Source of the DNA: Phoronis ovalis
Taxonomy: Eukaryota; Phoronida; Phoronidae
Direction of reading: 5' to 3'
DNA: 26,069 nt
Assembly (NCBI GenBank): GCA_028565635.1
Contig: JAOXYB010053056.1
Coordinates: forward strand, 1 to 26,069
The notes below the pieces were generated by a model. The model was not told where the DNA came from. It made no database searches and saw only the letters and a program-made list of their open reading frames with translations. This document shows, in pieces, positions 12,501-21,900 of this stretch (position 1 is its first letter; every line of letters begins with the position of its first letter). The translations under genes were made by a program, and so were the position numbers.

Positions 12501-12593
12501 ATTTCCTTCTGGGTTGAATCATGTATGAGGATAGTTTACATATTAATGTTCACCCTAACATCAGCTGATATATTCTAATACTTACCATTCCAT
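430..12593 (-). CDS. ApeC-domain receptor tyrosine kinase with TAM-like kinase (13 exons, 3' end outside window)
   Basis: Thirteen exons, read right to left, join in frame with matching phases: 12593-12586, 11844-11774, 11523-11350, 9255-9022, 8799-8621, 8230-8068, 5978-5916, 5560-5366, 5110-4994, 4067-3981, 3465-3260, 1177-1068 and 589-430. They total 1767 nt, or 589 residues. Domains in order are a signal peptide (1 to about 25), an ApeC domain (about 66-270), a short stalk (to about 302), a transmembrane helix (303-324), a juxtamembrane segment (325-396) and a tyrosine kinase (from about 397). Seen in the sequence: GQGAFG loop, Lys427, Glu444, HRDLATRN with Asp529, DFG at 547-549, PVKWMAIE at 569-576. 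From family knowledge, ApeC domains of some amphioxus proteins bind peptidoglycan and TAM kinases sit at the cell surface. The inference is a surface receptor that signals by tyrosine phosphorylation after binding a microbial or self ligand. The remaining kinase C-lobe lies left of the window. I am confident of the architecture; the ligand is unknown. Confidence 0.9.
590..3259. other. Introns 12 and 11 of the receptor kinase (590-1067 and 1178-3259)
   Basis: AT-rich non-coding sequence interrupted only by exon 12. The larger intron has an isolated minus-strand open frame at 2767-2531 with no splice partner in the kinase (see findings). No other exon or RNA gene seen. Confidence 0.6.
1068..1177 (-). 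CDS. Exon 12: kinase catalytic loop
   Basis: The exon starts phase 0 with [20 protein letters not shown] and ends in HRDLATRNC, the receptor-tyrosine-kinase form of the catalytic loop. Asp529 is the catalytic base and Asn534 the metal ligand. It ends AT|gtaagt, and the Met536 codon is completed in exon 13. Confidence 0.95.
3260..3465 (-). CDS. Exon 11: kinase helix C to hinge and helix D
   Basis: The exon encodes [20 protein letters not shown] and on through [20 protein letters not shown] to ELMSK. Glu444 in EEAVTM is the helix C glutamate that pairs with Lys427. PFMKHGDL in the hinge region is shared with Axl, Mer and Met kinases. The usual HPNV and LIGV motifs are altered here ([11 protein letters not shown]), a small departure that does not touch catalytic residues. 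Confidence 0.92.
3981..4067 (-). CDS. Exon 10: kinase N-lobe, glycine loop to catalytic lysine
   Basis: This 87-base exon begins after a gtag acceptor and ends at gtatgt. It encodes [10 protein letters not shown] and then RVLAVKTLK, where Lys427 is the ATP-contacting lysine of the VAVK motif. Phase 1 at both ends. The loop Phe and all needed glycines are intact. Confidence 0.92.
4672..4763. repeat. Short tandem repeat, about three units of 31 bp
   Basis: Three diverged units each carry a core close to AGCCATTGATATA followed by a segment ending in GACAAG-type sequence and a T-run. The first unit reads gccaatggtatac, the next two agccattgatata. It lies inside intron 9 of the receptor kinase and has no visible function. 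Confidence 0.6.
4994..5110 (-). CDS. Exon 9: TAM-like juxtamembrane helix and start of the kinase glycine loop
   Basis: The exon encodes residues 364-401 and reads into the kinase as VELREKIGQ, with the loop glycine codon split across the intron. The segment [20 protein letters not shown] aligns by eye with the stretch of Axl and Tyro3 just before the kinase (pattern L-x2-E/D-L-x3-L-x3-L/M-x-D), which I take as a family-level resemblance to TAM receptors. It joins exon 10 to give [11 protein letters not shown]. Confidence 0.85.
5366..5560 (-). CDS. Exon 8: transmembrane helix and proximal juxtamembrane segment
   Basis: The exon lies between a ttacag acceptor and a gtgagt donor. Residues 303-322 ([20 protein letters not shown]) form one uninterrupted hydrophobic span, followed by the stop-transfer sequence CCRR. 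The two Cys at the membrane face could be palmitoylated. The cytoplasmic part is acidic (QSEDDVEKL) and contains IYCNEE, a Y-x-N pattern (Tyr351, Asn353) of the type bound by the Grb2 SH2 domain when phosphorylated. Confidence 0.88.
5916..5978 (-). CDS. Exon 7: extracellular stalk of the ApeC receptor kinase
   Basis: This 63-base exon follows a tttttcag acceptor and encodes [19 protein letters not shown] plus split codons at both ends. It is a hydrophilic, Ser/Thr-containing stalk between the ApeC domain and the membrane. The donor is GC rather than GT (ATATG|GCGAGT). The nearest GT (two codons on) would give phase 2 and create an immediate TAA with exon 8, while the GC site gives the phase 1 needed by both neighbours. 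Confidence 0.65.
5979..8067. other. Intron 6 of the receptor kinase
   Basis: About 2.1 kb of AT-rich non-coding sequence between the last ApeC exon and the stalk exon. It holds a degenerate repeat remnant around 6680-6840. No exon seen on either strand. Confidence 0.6.
6684..6838. repeat. Degenerate interspersed repeat remnant with a small palindrome
   Basis: The 14-mer GCCATGTCAAAAAC occurs at 6684-6697 and again at 6825-6838. The second copy overlaps the palindrome TGACATGGCTGCCATGTCA (6815-6833, only the centre unpaired). The text between includes ttcaacaaaacttgga and ggcggccaaa, which from memory resemble a repeat widespread in mollusc genomes; this was not searched. Confidence 0.4.
8068..11523 (-). 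CDS. Exons 3-6: complete ApeC domain (ectodomain of the receptor)
   Basis: Exons 11523-11350, 9255-9022, 8799-8621 and 8230-8068 encode residues 27-276. The order of landmarks matches the ApeC family: FPDGPYALL followed by CP (66-82), a GWDS segment, LVLFFC, then [16 protein letters not shown], an ISLPVPLMP segment, FDYCC, EAFYLLP, QCPDV, and finally VTMHFCYY. The eight Cys that recur in this family are present, including the paired Cys of YCC. Exon 3 has overlapping N-glycosylation sequons (NNT, NTT) in a spacer before the domain. There is one ApeC copy and no MACPF domain, unlike classical apextrins. The ApeC block starts and ends at phase-1 introns. I recalled the family consensus and did not search it. 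Confidence 0.88.
8231..8620. other. Intron 5 of the receptor kinase
   Basis: 390 bases between two ApeC exons, phase 0, with gtaaga donor and gtttag acceptor. Nothing else seen. Confidence 0.7.
9256..11349. other. Intron 3 of the receptor kinase
   Basis: About 2.1 kb inside the ApeC domain coding region, phase 1, gtaaag donor and ttacag acceptor. The minus-strand open frame at 10425-10168 has no coding signature or splice context. No transposon signature seen. Confidence 0.6.
11774..12593 (-). CDS. Exons 1-2: start codon and signal peptide of the ApeC receptor kinase
   Basis: Exon 1 contributes only 8 coding bases (12593-12586, ATG GAA TG) before a strong gtaagt donor. Exon 2 (11844-11774) follows a ctacag acceptor and ends at gtatgt. 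Spliced, they begin [20 protein letters not shown] and continue AQAQGS, an uncharged hydrophobic stretch ending in small residues. This is a normal eukaryotic signal peptide, probably cut near the AQA or GSA residues. The start was chosen because it is the ATG directly before the donor, and because it restores the reading frame and completes a leader that exon 2 alone lacks. A second in-frame ATG in exon 2 (residue 13) could give a much shorter leader. Confidence 0.75.
11845..12585. other. Intron 1 of the receptor kinase
   Basis: 741 bases splitting the signal-peptide codons, gtaagt donor and ctacag acceptor. AT-rich, nothing else recognised. Confidence 0.65.
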
Positions 12594-12732
12594 ATCCAAA
12601 AAAGTTTTTCCACAGATAATGCTTCTTTCTAGTAATTGCGTCTAGATTTTAACGAAATGCGCAAGTTTCACAACTACTATATCTTCAAATTATATTGTTT
12701 GTTGCTGTTATTATAGGTGTAACAGATCTAGC

Positions 12733-12750
12733 GTAATTACTAGTAATTAC
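12733..12750. promoter_or_regulatory. 18-bp perfect palindrome upstream of the receptor kinase (candidate homeodomain site)
   Basis: GTAATTACTAGTAATTAC is its own reverse complement and contains two copies of GTAATTAC, a homeodomain core (TAATTA). It lies about 140 bases upstream of the ATG at 12593, where the 5' UTR or core promoter would be. A regulatory role is an inference. Confidence 0.35.
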
Positions 12751-15075
12751 AATCGATCCATGGTGATTACGGTAAAACACAAAGTAAAAAGATAGATTAG
12801 GCTACTATAAAAATTACTCTAAGAAGCGTTAAGGCCAAACAAAATATCAATGTTTATTGTGAAATGTCCTACAACATATATTTTGGCTGTAGATGCAAAT
12901 TTCTACATTGTATGTATGTATGTACGTATAATTGTATATTCGTTTATTATAGTGACAATTAAGTAATGTACAAACAATTTTTAAACAAATTTACAATTAA
13001 TCAGTATATACATTGATTTACCCAGCCCGGGACTATATCGTGAACAAGTAAAATGGCCTTTTTTCGGCGAATCAGATGAGCGTGTGACAGGTGGAAAAGG
13101 CAGGTGATAAAAGTTTGGAAGTAAACAATGATAAACAAGCACGCTTTTGTAAATTCCTAAAGGATGGTGACAAGTCACTTAGCTAACATTTCGTATTACA
13201 GTTTGAATAAAAGCGTCGCCCAGTATTTGTTCAAGTAGTATTTTAAAATCACGTGGGCCAGGTGTATTTGTTTTCTTCATCATTAGCCTGATTAGCTGTT
13301 TAAATTGTAAACGTATCGGTCCGACGCACTCTAAAGGTGTCTAACTTTATGTTGACGTATAGCAATATAATAACTCTCGTTGATCCCGGCGCATCAGTAG
13401 CTATTATCTATTAGCTGGGACTAATATAACTAAGTTATATTAGCCCCGGCTATTAGATGTTAAGAAACCCCGGAAGTATTTACATGTATAATGACTACGG
13501 GGGGGGGGGCTGCCGCCCCAGAACGAGTCATTTTGTCACTGATAAATCCCTTAAAATGGATCTTTATTTACGATTCCATTTAAAGGTAACATTTCCAGGG
13601 ATTTTTTAAAGAGAAAACCAAATGGGTCCTTTTTATGACAGAAGACCATAAAAATGGAATGGGTATTTTGAGATAGGGCTGCACTGTCTGCACATCCCTG
13701 TCTAAAAATATAGTCAACCCCGGATAACAAACACTTTCTAAGCCTACTTTAACATAGGTTGAAGATATTTTACGGTTACTGTAGTGTTTTCAAAAGAAAA
13801 CAAATTTAAAAAGCAATACGGAAAATACAGTGGAGCATAGTTCACCGCCTGGACGATAAATGCCTCGGCTTGTATGCTTGATATTTATACAATATATATA
13901 ATCGCTCTATCTCTAGCTTATGATATTGCTTTTATACGCAATTCTGGCTGAGTATATTTGAGCTACATTTTTGAATACAATTGATTATCGATGTGTATAA
14001 GAACCCATTTTGTGAATTGAGATCCTTTACTCAGAAGCACACAATGAGGATAATTTTTTATGGCTTTATGTAGCACACCAACATATTTTTTTTACATGTT
14101 TTATGCTTAGATAAAACATTTGGTAATGTAGCTTGGAAGGCCATCTCTGCTCCCCACTCACCAGCAAGCTGAATTTTTTTTAATTCACCAGCCAGGTAAA
14201 AATGCGGGGGAACTCAATCTGCCAGCTGAAATTTGCAAAAAAATGTATTGTTTCATTCGGTTTCGCGCCTGGATGAGTCACTTAGTGGTGTTAATGTTGA
14301 GAATCAGATCTGTTCTCCATTACCAGCTGGATGGACTGTTTAAGGTTTGCCAGCCAGACAGACTCGTCTGGGGAACATATATTATGGGGAACAGAGTCGG
14401 TGGGTGCTTCCGTTTACTATAACTGTTTTCAAAAATAGATTATTCAGGTGCCAATTATGCCGGTGGCTATTATGTAAGAAGAACGCTGTAAAAGGCAGAG
14501 GTCAAGCTTTTTTAACCGTTAACATTGTTTTGCACTGAAAACATTGTAATGGTAAACAAAAGAATTGGTTGCCATTATATGTGATAATTTTGAGAAACTA
14601 ATTAATAAAGTATTTTGACATTCATTGGTTACAATTTGTGGTGCTTTAATATAATCCGTCTGTCACTCAACTGCAATCCTTCATAACTGCTGTACACAGA
14701 TATGTTTGATCTTATATACGTTTCAAATTTATGGATGCAGTATTTTTTTTAGTTTAGAGTGTCTACTTTGTTGGTAATCAACCATAACATGTCACAAGAA
14801 GGAATGCGCGATAGCTGTGGCTAAATTTGTAAGCACAAAAGTAGTCCGTCAAACGAGAATTCTGTATTTTTGGATACGTCCTGAAGATAGTAAATCTACA
14901 GATGAGTAATAACATCTGCAGTACAACACATCCTTCGTAAATTACCTTTTCATATAGGATTTATCCTATGGTTATAACCATTCTATTTAAAACGTGATTT
15001 TCCTTTTACTACGCACTTTAATTGTACTTTTACACTGCTCTGATAACAACTGTTTTTGATAAAATTATAAAAAAC
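12751..15075. other. Intergenic region between the receptor kinase and gene 2
   Basis: About 2.3 kb with no exon I can support on either strand. It contains a short TATG microsatellite (12911-12930), a 41-bp imperfect palindrome (13412-13452), a G-run near 13500 and otherwise AT-rich sequence. The promoter of the receptor kinase should lie at its left end and the end of gene 2 at its right end. Confidence 0.6.
13412..13452. repeat. Dispersed 41-bp imperfect palindrome, copy 1
   Basis: Two 20-base arms around a central A pair with two mismatches; the left arm is TAGCTGGGACTAATATAACT. A 22-base part (13413-13434) recurs exactly on the other strand at 24094-24115. It is probably a fragment of a dispersed hairpin-type repeat. 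Confidence 0.55.
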
Positions 15076-15081
15076 TTTATT
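15076..15081 (-). terminator. Poly(A) signal of gene 2
   Basis: AATAAA on the minus strand (TTTATT on plus), about 220 bases downstream of the TAA at 15304-15306, a normal distance for an animal 3' UTR. Confidence 0.6.
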
Positions 15082-15303
15082 TCATAAAATAGTATCAAAA
15101 GCACAATGCAACTGAGAAAATACAAGACAGAGTATACTTCAGTCCCTGGGTTCAAGAATATAAAGTCATTATAGTCTTAAAATAGAAATTATACAGTTAA
15201 TTAAAATACATATTTCTAAAAAGTCTGTGCATGTAGTGTTCAAGTGTCCCTTTCCACTATCCCAAGGCATAGTTACTGAGGACGAATTATGGCAAATGCA
15301 CTA

Positions 15304-15946
15304 TTAACAGGTTTTTGCAGACTTTCGCATGTTTCCAACATCATCATCGTCTTCATCACGAGAGCGTTTCACTCCTCTTTCCATAGAAATATCAATGTTT
15401 CGCATTTCGGATGTAGATGAGCTGAAATCTCTACCAGGTCTCTCTGTTTTACATTTATCATCTTTTGTCACTGTTACAACGGTACATGTTACTACAACAT
15501 TTCCAGTTTCTGAGTTATTATCTGATTCCAGTGGTAATGTTGCAGCAGTAGGCAATTGAGTAGATTTTCTTTTTTTCAATTGATGTGCACGCGTTTTACT
15601 TTCCTTTGGAGAAAATGACATTGAGGCAACTTCATCCAATGTTTTTTGAATTTTTCTGCTGGATTCGTCATCACTATTTTTCGAGATACTTGATCTTTTT
15701 AAGCGCCTGTTTGCTGTAGTTTTGTCTGTGATTTGTTTCCCATTTGTTGATTTCTTTGGGGCTTCTCCCTCTCTGCTTCTTGGTACAACTGCTAGCAAAG
15801 AAGGGGAGACGTTAGAGGGCATTTTATCATAGGCTTCAGAATCTTGCCGAGCTTGTTTAAATGCTATTGGTGATTCACTGACAGTGTGGTGAGACCGCTT
15901 AGTGGCTTTACTATACCTGCTCTCTTCTCTTCTGTGACGTCTTGAT
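15304..15946 (-). CDS. Exon 11 of gene 2: terminal exon
   Basis: The exon follows a tttcag acceptor and encodes the last 213 residues, beginning SRRHRREESRYSK (after an Arg codon split across the junction) and ending MRKSAKTC then TAA. Basic clusters (RRHRR, LKKRKST) could act as nuclear localisation signals. An acidic run (RDEDDDDVG) lies near the end. Open frames on the plus strand here are antisense shadows. Confidence 0.87.
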
Positions 15947-18900
15947 CTGAAAGTACACTAAATTATATATAACTGATGATTTCAAATATTATAACATACT
16001 TTTTTTTATTGTCTGTGTTTCTGATCCCGAAGATGAAATTTAATAAATTCATAAAAATATGATAAAATATACATGTAGCACAGTGATATTTGGATAGTGA
16101 ATAGCAATATACAGCATATGTTATCACCTTTTAATTTCCAGAATCAAACGGTCCTTTTCGGCCGTTGTTGGGGACTCTTTCTTTGTTTCCTTCTCTTTGT
16201 AGTCAACCTGGTCAATAGTGTCGAGCACATGAACGTTATTTCTTAGAATCGATAGGTCATCGGGCCCGATATCGTATAGCGGGATCTGTGAATATAAGCA
16301 AATTCAAACTGTTTTTGTGTCAGTTTAGTACCTTAGATCAAAGAAGAAGACGGGTTTCTAGGAAATTTGTGTGGAACTTACTTCTTATTCTGAAATAGTA
16401 TTACTTAAAGCATCTTTTATATATGAAAACAAGTCTGTCCAATTCAAAGGGTACACATTTAATACAGGCAATAAACTATCTTTACCATCGCATCTTCTCT
16501 TTCTTCTATAGGCAATTCCAAATTAGGTGTCTGCAATTGAGCTCCTTTAACAGTCCAGTAACCGGTGAGACCATCCAGTCTGCGTTCAGGATAAAACATT
16601 GTAGTTTCTACATCAGAAGTGGTGTTACTCTTATTGTTGGGGGTATTGTAATCATAGAATTTTTCTGCTACATTGGATTCTAGAAGTTTAATGTTTTCTC
16701 TGGGATTTTTCTCTAGTGTTAGTTCACCGTGACTAATCGATGTCGGATTTGGTCTATTTGGAACATGCACCGTGTGGTAACAGGTATCACATTTACATGG
16801 ATGTGTACTAAGATTTGGCGAAGATACGGGCATTGGTAAGTACGCCTGTCTACTTGCGACATCTGCTAGTAAGTCTAGTCCAGATCTGAAGGTTCCACAT
16901 TCGTTTGGCTGATTTTTGATAAGTTTACTATCTGCAGCATCATTGCCGCGTCTGGACAAGTCTAAGGGCTCTGGCATTGACCTATAGTTAAATTCGTCTG
17001 TTGAATCGCTATCACCAGTAGAAACGCTTGGAATGTTGCAGTAGGGATACGAGTGTTGGTATAACTCATAGTTTCTTTGGTAAATGTCCTGGCTTTTTGG
17101 CACTGAAAGAGGGCTACCATTTGAACTGCTGCTAATCCATATACTGTCTTGCGATTTGTTAATTCTCACGTGGTTTTCTTGGTTATGTGTGGTATCAACG
17201 ATATAGCAGCTACTGTCCATTGATTCTTGGCTACTATTTCGTTTAGAAATTTCGCTCGGATTATCAGGTACGGCCATTGTGCTTTTATCAACAGGCTTAC
17301 CGTATTTGCCATAATTAGCTGCCCTTATTAACATTCCGTACATAAGTTTGTCATTTTTATTATAATTTTGACAGTTTTCACCCTGTCCATCATTTGTGAT
17401 ACGGTCCACAAGTGACTTCAACCTCTTCAATAATGCTTCATCATCATTTGATATCGCTTTCTGGAGCACGTTATCATCATCTGAAGTACACTGACCATCA
17501 CCGCGAGATTGAGTTTCATCGGCAATGCCCTAAAAGTATTATAATAACACATCGGTCATAGACAGATTATAATTTATTATTTTTATTGATTGTAAAGTAT
17601 ATTAAAGGATACTGCTTGTAATCTCGATGTTGATATTAAATGTAGTATACACAATTAATATCTTCTACACATTATGCGAATTGTTTACAAGCATGTGTAT
17701 ACATGTGTATATAGTCTATATACCACTTATACAACAGTTAAGGTATACAACTCAAAATGTTATAAGCAATCAAAATATCGTAATTACGTTAATATCATCG
17801 TTTTTTTAAAATTTTAAGTCGCGAAACGTACGCTGGAAAGTAATTCATCGTACCCCAATTTTTCTAAGTCCTTGCTGAAGACTTGTCTTTTGAGCCTGTT
17901 TGCCAAGTCTTTGTTTTAGAGTGTGTGTCAAAAATTGTATGTCATCCGATTCAGGAGGAGGACCAACACCTCGGTCAAAAAACACCTTTCTGATGGTCTA
18001 AAAAAGTTTTTGAAATAATAACAACTTATGTTTATACAGCTGAGAACCACGGTGAACAGAATCAGATTTGGTTGTCTTTGCCATTAAAATAAGAATCCTT
18101 GTTCGTTGGAATAAATCCATCCGTTAGTGTTCCGTACCATCTCAACTAACGACTGGGCTTAACCAAAGTCAATTTTGTTATATTCCTACAATTTAACAAG
18201 AGCGAAATAATTACGTCATTAATCTTTTGTCAACCTAGATAAGCCTTTCTCTGTACATGATCAATCGTCGCCTACCACGTCTATTCTATCATTATGACTC
18301 ATTCTGAATAGGTATCGCCGGGGAGCTTGCTATTTGCTTAGCTGACTATAGATAAACTCTGGCAGCACAGCATGTGTGTGATCGACTACCTACCCGCTTA
18401 GTCCACAGTTATACCTATTATTGTAAGCTGCAATTTGATTGGTGTCAAGACTTTCGTGACACTTTATATAAACATAAAGGGATTATCGTTCTTCTGCTTA
18501 TCGAGATAATAAACAAACATGGTCTATGGTTAAGCCCAGACGTTAGTTGAGATGGTACGGAACACTAACGGATGGATTTATTCAGACTGGTTCATTGCTA
18601 ACCATCATTCTCTTGATCCAGCCTTAGAGAAACATAGATCAATTTATACTTCAAAAGTAAATTTTTATACTGTATTTCTGTCTATTAGAAATCAGCCTTG
18701 ATTTACTGTACAAGTTATAATTACGTTTTACGATTTACAACATACATATATTATACTAATAAAGGAATCAACTACAATTTTCGAACTTAAATTTATACCT
18801 TTAGATTCTCTCTTCTGTCTATTTCATGGAAAACATTGTCCATCACATAGTCTAGACTGTCATATATTTCTTCGTACATATCACATCGTTCATTTTCAGA

Positions 18901-21900
18901 CAAATTCAACCTCTTAGATTGAGTACGCTTATCTGAGCCCATATCAACGAATTTCATTCTAATAATACACAAAACGTAGAAAAAAATCAATGTTAAATGA
19001 CACTATTAGTAGATTTGAATTCAAAATAAAGATATTAATATTTTTTAGCATATTGTGCATTATCTGACTCCCAAACTGACTAAATTCAAAATACATTGGA
19101 CTAACATGACGTAAAATGCACAATTCATACGCGTCCAGGGTTATACTAAAAGAAATATTTAGAACTGTTATTAACGCCAACAGTACCAAAAAAACTTAAA
19201 TCTCTTGATACCTGTTTTCTTGCTTTACAGGCCATTCTTCCGCGTGATCCTGTTCATTCCATAAATGTCTTTGTTTGGGCTTCTTTCTCAAGTAAAAGGG
19301 GTCAGCTGTGCCAAACATGCCACTTATATTTTTAGCTGAACTTGAGGGAAGAGGATCAATCTGAAGTAAAATATAACCGTAGATATTTATTTACACCAGT
19401 ACCTGCTCAGATTTGTTGTCTAATTTCAGTTGTCTCATTACCAAAGTGTATAACCCACCAGTATATGGTGTTAGGCATCATTGGGCAAGATTGCCGTGAT
19501 TGCCATTCATGTCGGTAGACTTAATAGTTAATTTTGTTCATTATATTCAATTTTAATTTACGACTTACGTCTAAAGCCGATGTTCCCTGGGGGACTAGAG
19601 GCGTTTCTGACTTGGGTAGCCATTTTGCCGGACATTCAACTTTAGCTGGTCTGCGTTGCTGGGATTCTGGTCTGCGACAGATTGGTAGCGATTTGGGGTC
19701 AATCATGTTCCCTAATTTGTGACTGTCTGGAATTCCCATCCTCTGTAAAGCAGATCGAGCTAATTAGCAATCCAAAGACAATATAAAAATATGTATAACA
19801 CTGTTTTATTTGTATTGCATTCTCCCTTTATTAGCAATTTAAAAATTCTATTATAATCGTATTTCATTTTCAAAACAATGGCTTACCTTTTTCTCTTCCC
19901 GTGTAATACCCAAAGAATTCATAAATCTCACTTTTTCATTCTCGCTGCATACATGTGTATCGAATTGGATGCTAGAGTTACCCAGCTTATTTTTTGGCGA
20001 TTTTACTTGCTCGGTGGACTCTCTTGCGTTCTTTAATTCCTTTACATTAACGCTATTTAAACTCTTACTTCGTTTGACTTTTTTAATTTTTGATTTCATT
20101 CCTTTGGCAACATCCATAGTTTGCGCCATATTATTTCTAATTTTCTTCTTCCTGTTGCTGCTGTCGCTGCTATTACTAGACGAAGGCAAACAGGTTGGAA
20201 GCAGTGATATATTGTTGACGGGAAGAGCTGTTGGCTGCGTCGTGCTGGTATTGGTAGAAGTGCTACCGTGAGGAGTGGTTGGTATAATAATTCGTTTTGG
20301 CAATGTTATCTTAGGCAAAATCTTAGGGTATCTGTCAGACATATTGCTTTTTGCTTGGCTTGCGATATTGTTACTAATGGCAGAGGTGAATGTGGCCTTT
20401 GTCGGTTTTGAAATACCCTTTTCTTTTTGCGTGCTCATCAGACGAAATACTATTTGTTGAACTTTGCCACCAGCAGGTTGTATCATAGAAGAAACCGCCT
20501 GTACTTGAGTTAGCTCTTTTGCTAAATTTGTTTGGAAACCAACAGTATTTCCTTTGTTAGTTTCTTTAGGTTTTGGCGCCGGCTTCTTCTCGCTTGGTTT
20601 CCTAATATAAGGCTTATACCTTTTTACAACCTTTGGTTTCTTAAAAACTTCAGCGTCGGTTTCTTCGCGTTTTATGCCGGCTAAGACTCTGTAATCCAGT
20701 CTTGCAGCTCGGCTATTTCTAACTGATCGGAATTTAAAATTATCTTCTTTCTTTGCTTCTAGCTTTTCAATTGCTTGCAAATTTTTTTGAGCAATAATTA
20801 ATTCTTTTATTTCAGCAGATTTTTCCAATGTCTGTTCAGCCACTGTTGTCTGCTTAGACGTAACTGCTGTATTGGCAGAATTGACTTGAGCTTCTTGTGA
20901 AATACCTTTTTCCAAGGAGACAAGTTTTATTTCTTGCTGGTGTGAGTTGCTTTTTTCTTCTGACTTTTTTTCATTCAATTGATTAATGTCTGCCTCCTTA
21001 TCTTCTTTGAGCAGTGATGATATATTTGTACCTGTAAGAATAACCTCGCTAACGGAGTGAAAAGCTTGACCTTTAATTTCTTTGAGCAGCGATGAACAAT
21101 CTCTTTCTTTGATAACTGCTTCGTTTACATGAGGGGATTCTATATCTTTAACTTCTTGGAGATTTACAGAAATAGTGCTCTCTTCAATTTCACTATTCTG
21201 ACTATCTTCACAAACTATAAATTCTTCTAACACTGTAACAGTGTATCTCTCAATAGACTGTTCCTCAATACAAGTATTATTATGGCCTAAGTATTCAGAT
21301 AGCTTAGCTTTGACTAAGGAATCTCTCACAACTGGTTGGGTTTCGCTTGACGAATTTGAGATTGATAATGCATCTTGTATGTTGCTTAATCCTGATTCCA
21401 AATGCTCTTCATGAGTTTCATTAGAATCAGTCTTCACAATCGACGTTATACGTTCTTCTACGTTTTTCGAGTTGTCAGCAACAGCCTTAAACGTTGATGA
21501 ATCACTACTTCCAACAGGGGATTTTGACGCAGTCTCACTTTTGTTGTCCAAGCTGTAAATAAGGAAACCAAACTTAGTTGCCACTTTTCTTCAATCTTGT
21601 ATTTATTATAAGCAAGTTCAAGCTTGTGGTATTATGGTTCACATAGAATATGATTAGAAATAATCACTATTAATGTTTGGTTTGTTTAAATATTTTACCC
21701 TTCTAACTTGTATTTCTTAATTCTCCCAGAATGTAAGAGAACAGCTAAAATTAGACAAAGCATAAGATTGTTAAGAAAATCTGTTTTGTTAGTATAAAAT
21801 AACATGTTATGCACTTACACTTTGTCCAAAAGATGCTTTGGAATATATTTACTACACAAATTGTAGGCAGCGGGACTTTGCTTCACTATTTGTATACTCT

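Noticed and set aside
15329-15559. Plus-strand open frame over the end of gene 2.
   Set aside because: It is antisense to the terminal exon of gene 2, which fits a spliced gene with stop and poly(A) signal.
19969-20460. Plus-strand hydrophobic open frames resembling membrane proteins.
   Set aside because: They are reverse complements of the Lys/Ser/Glu-rich coding sequence of gene 2 exon 4, which automatically reads as Phe/Leu-rich.
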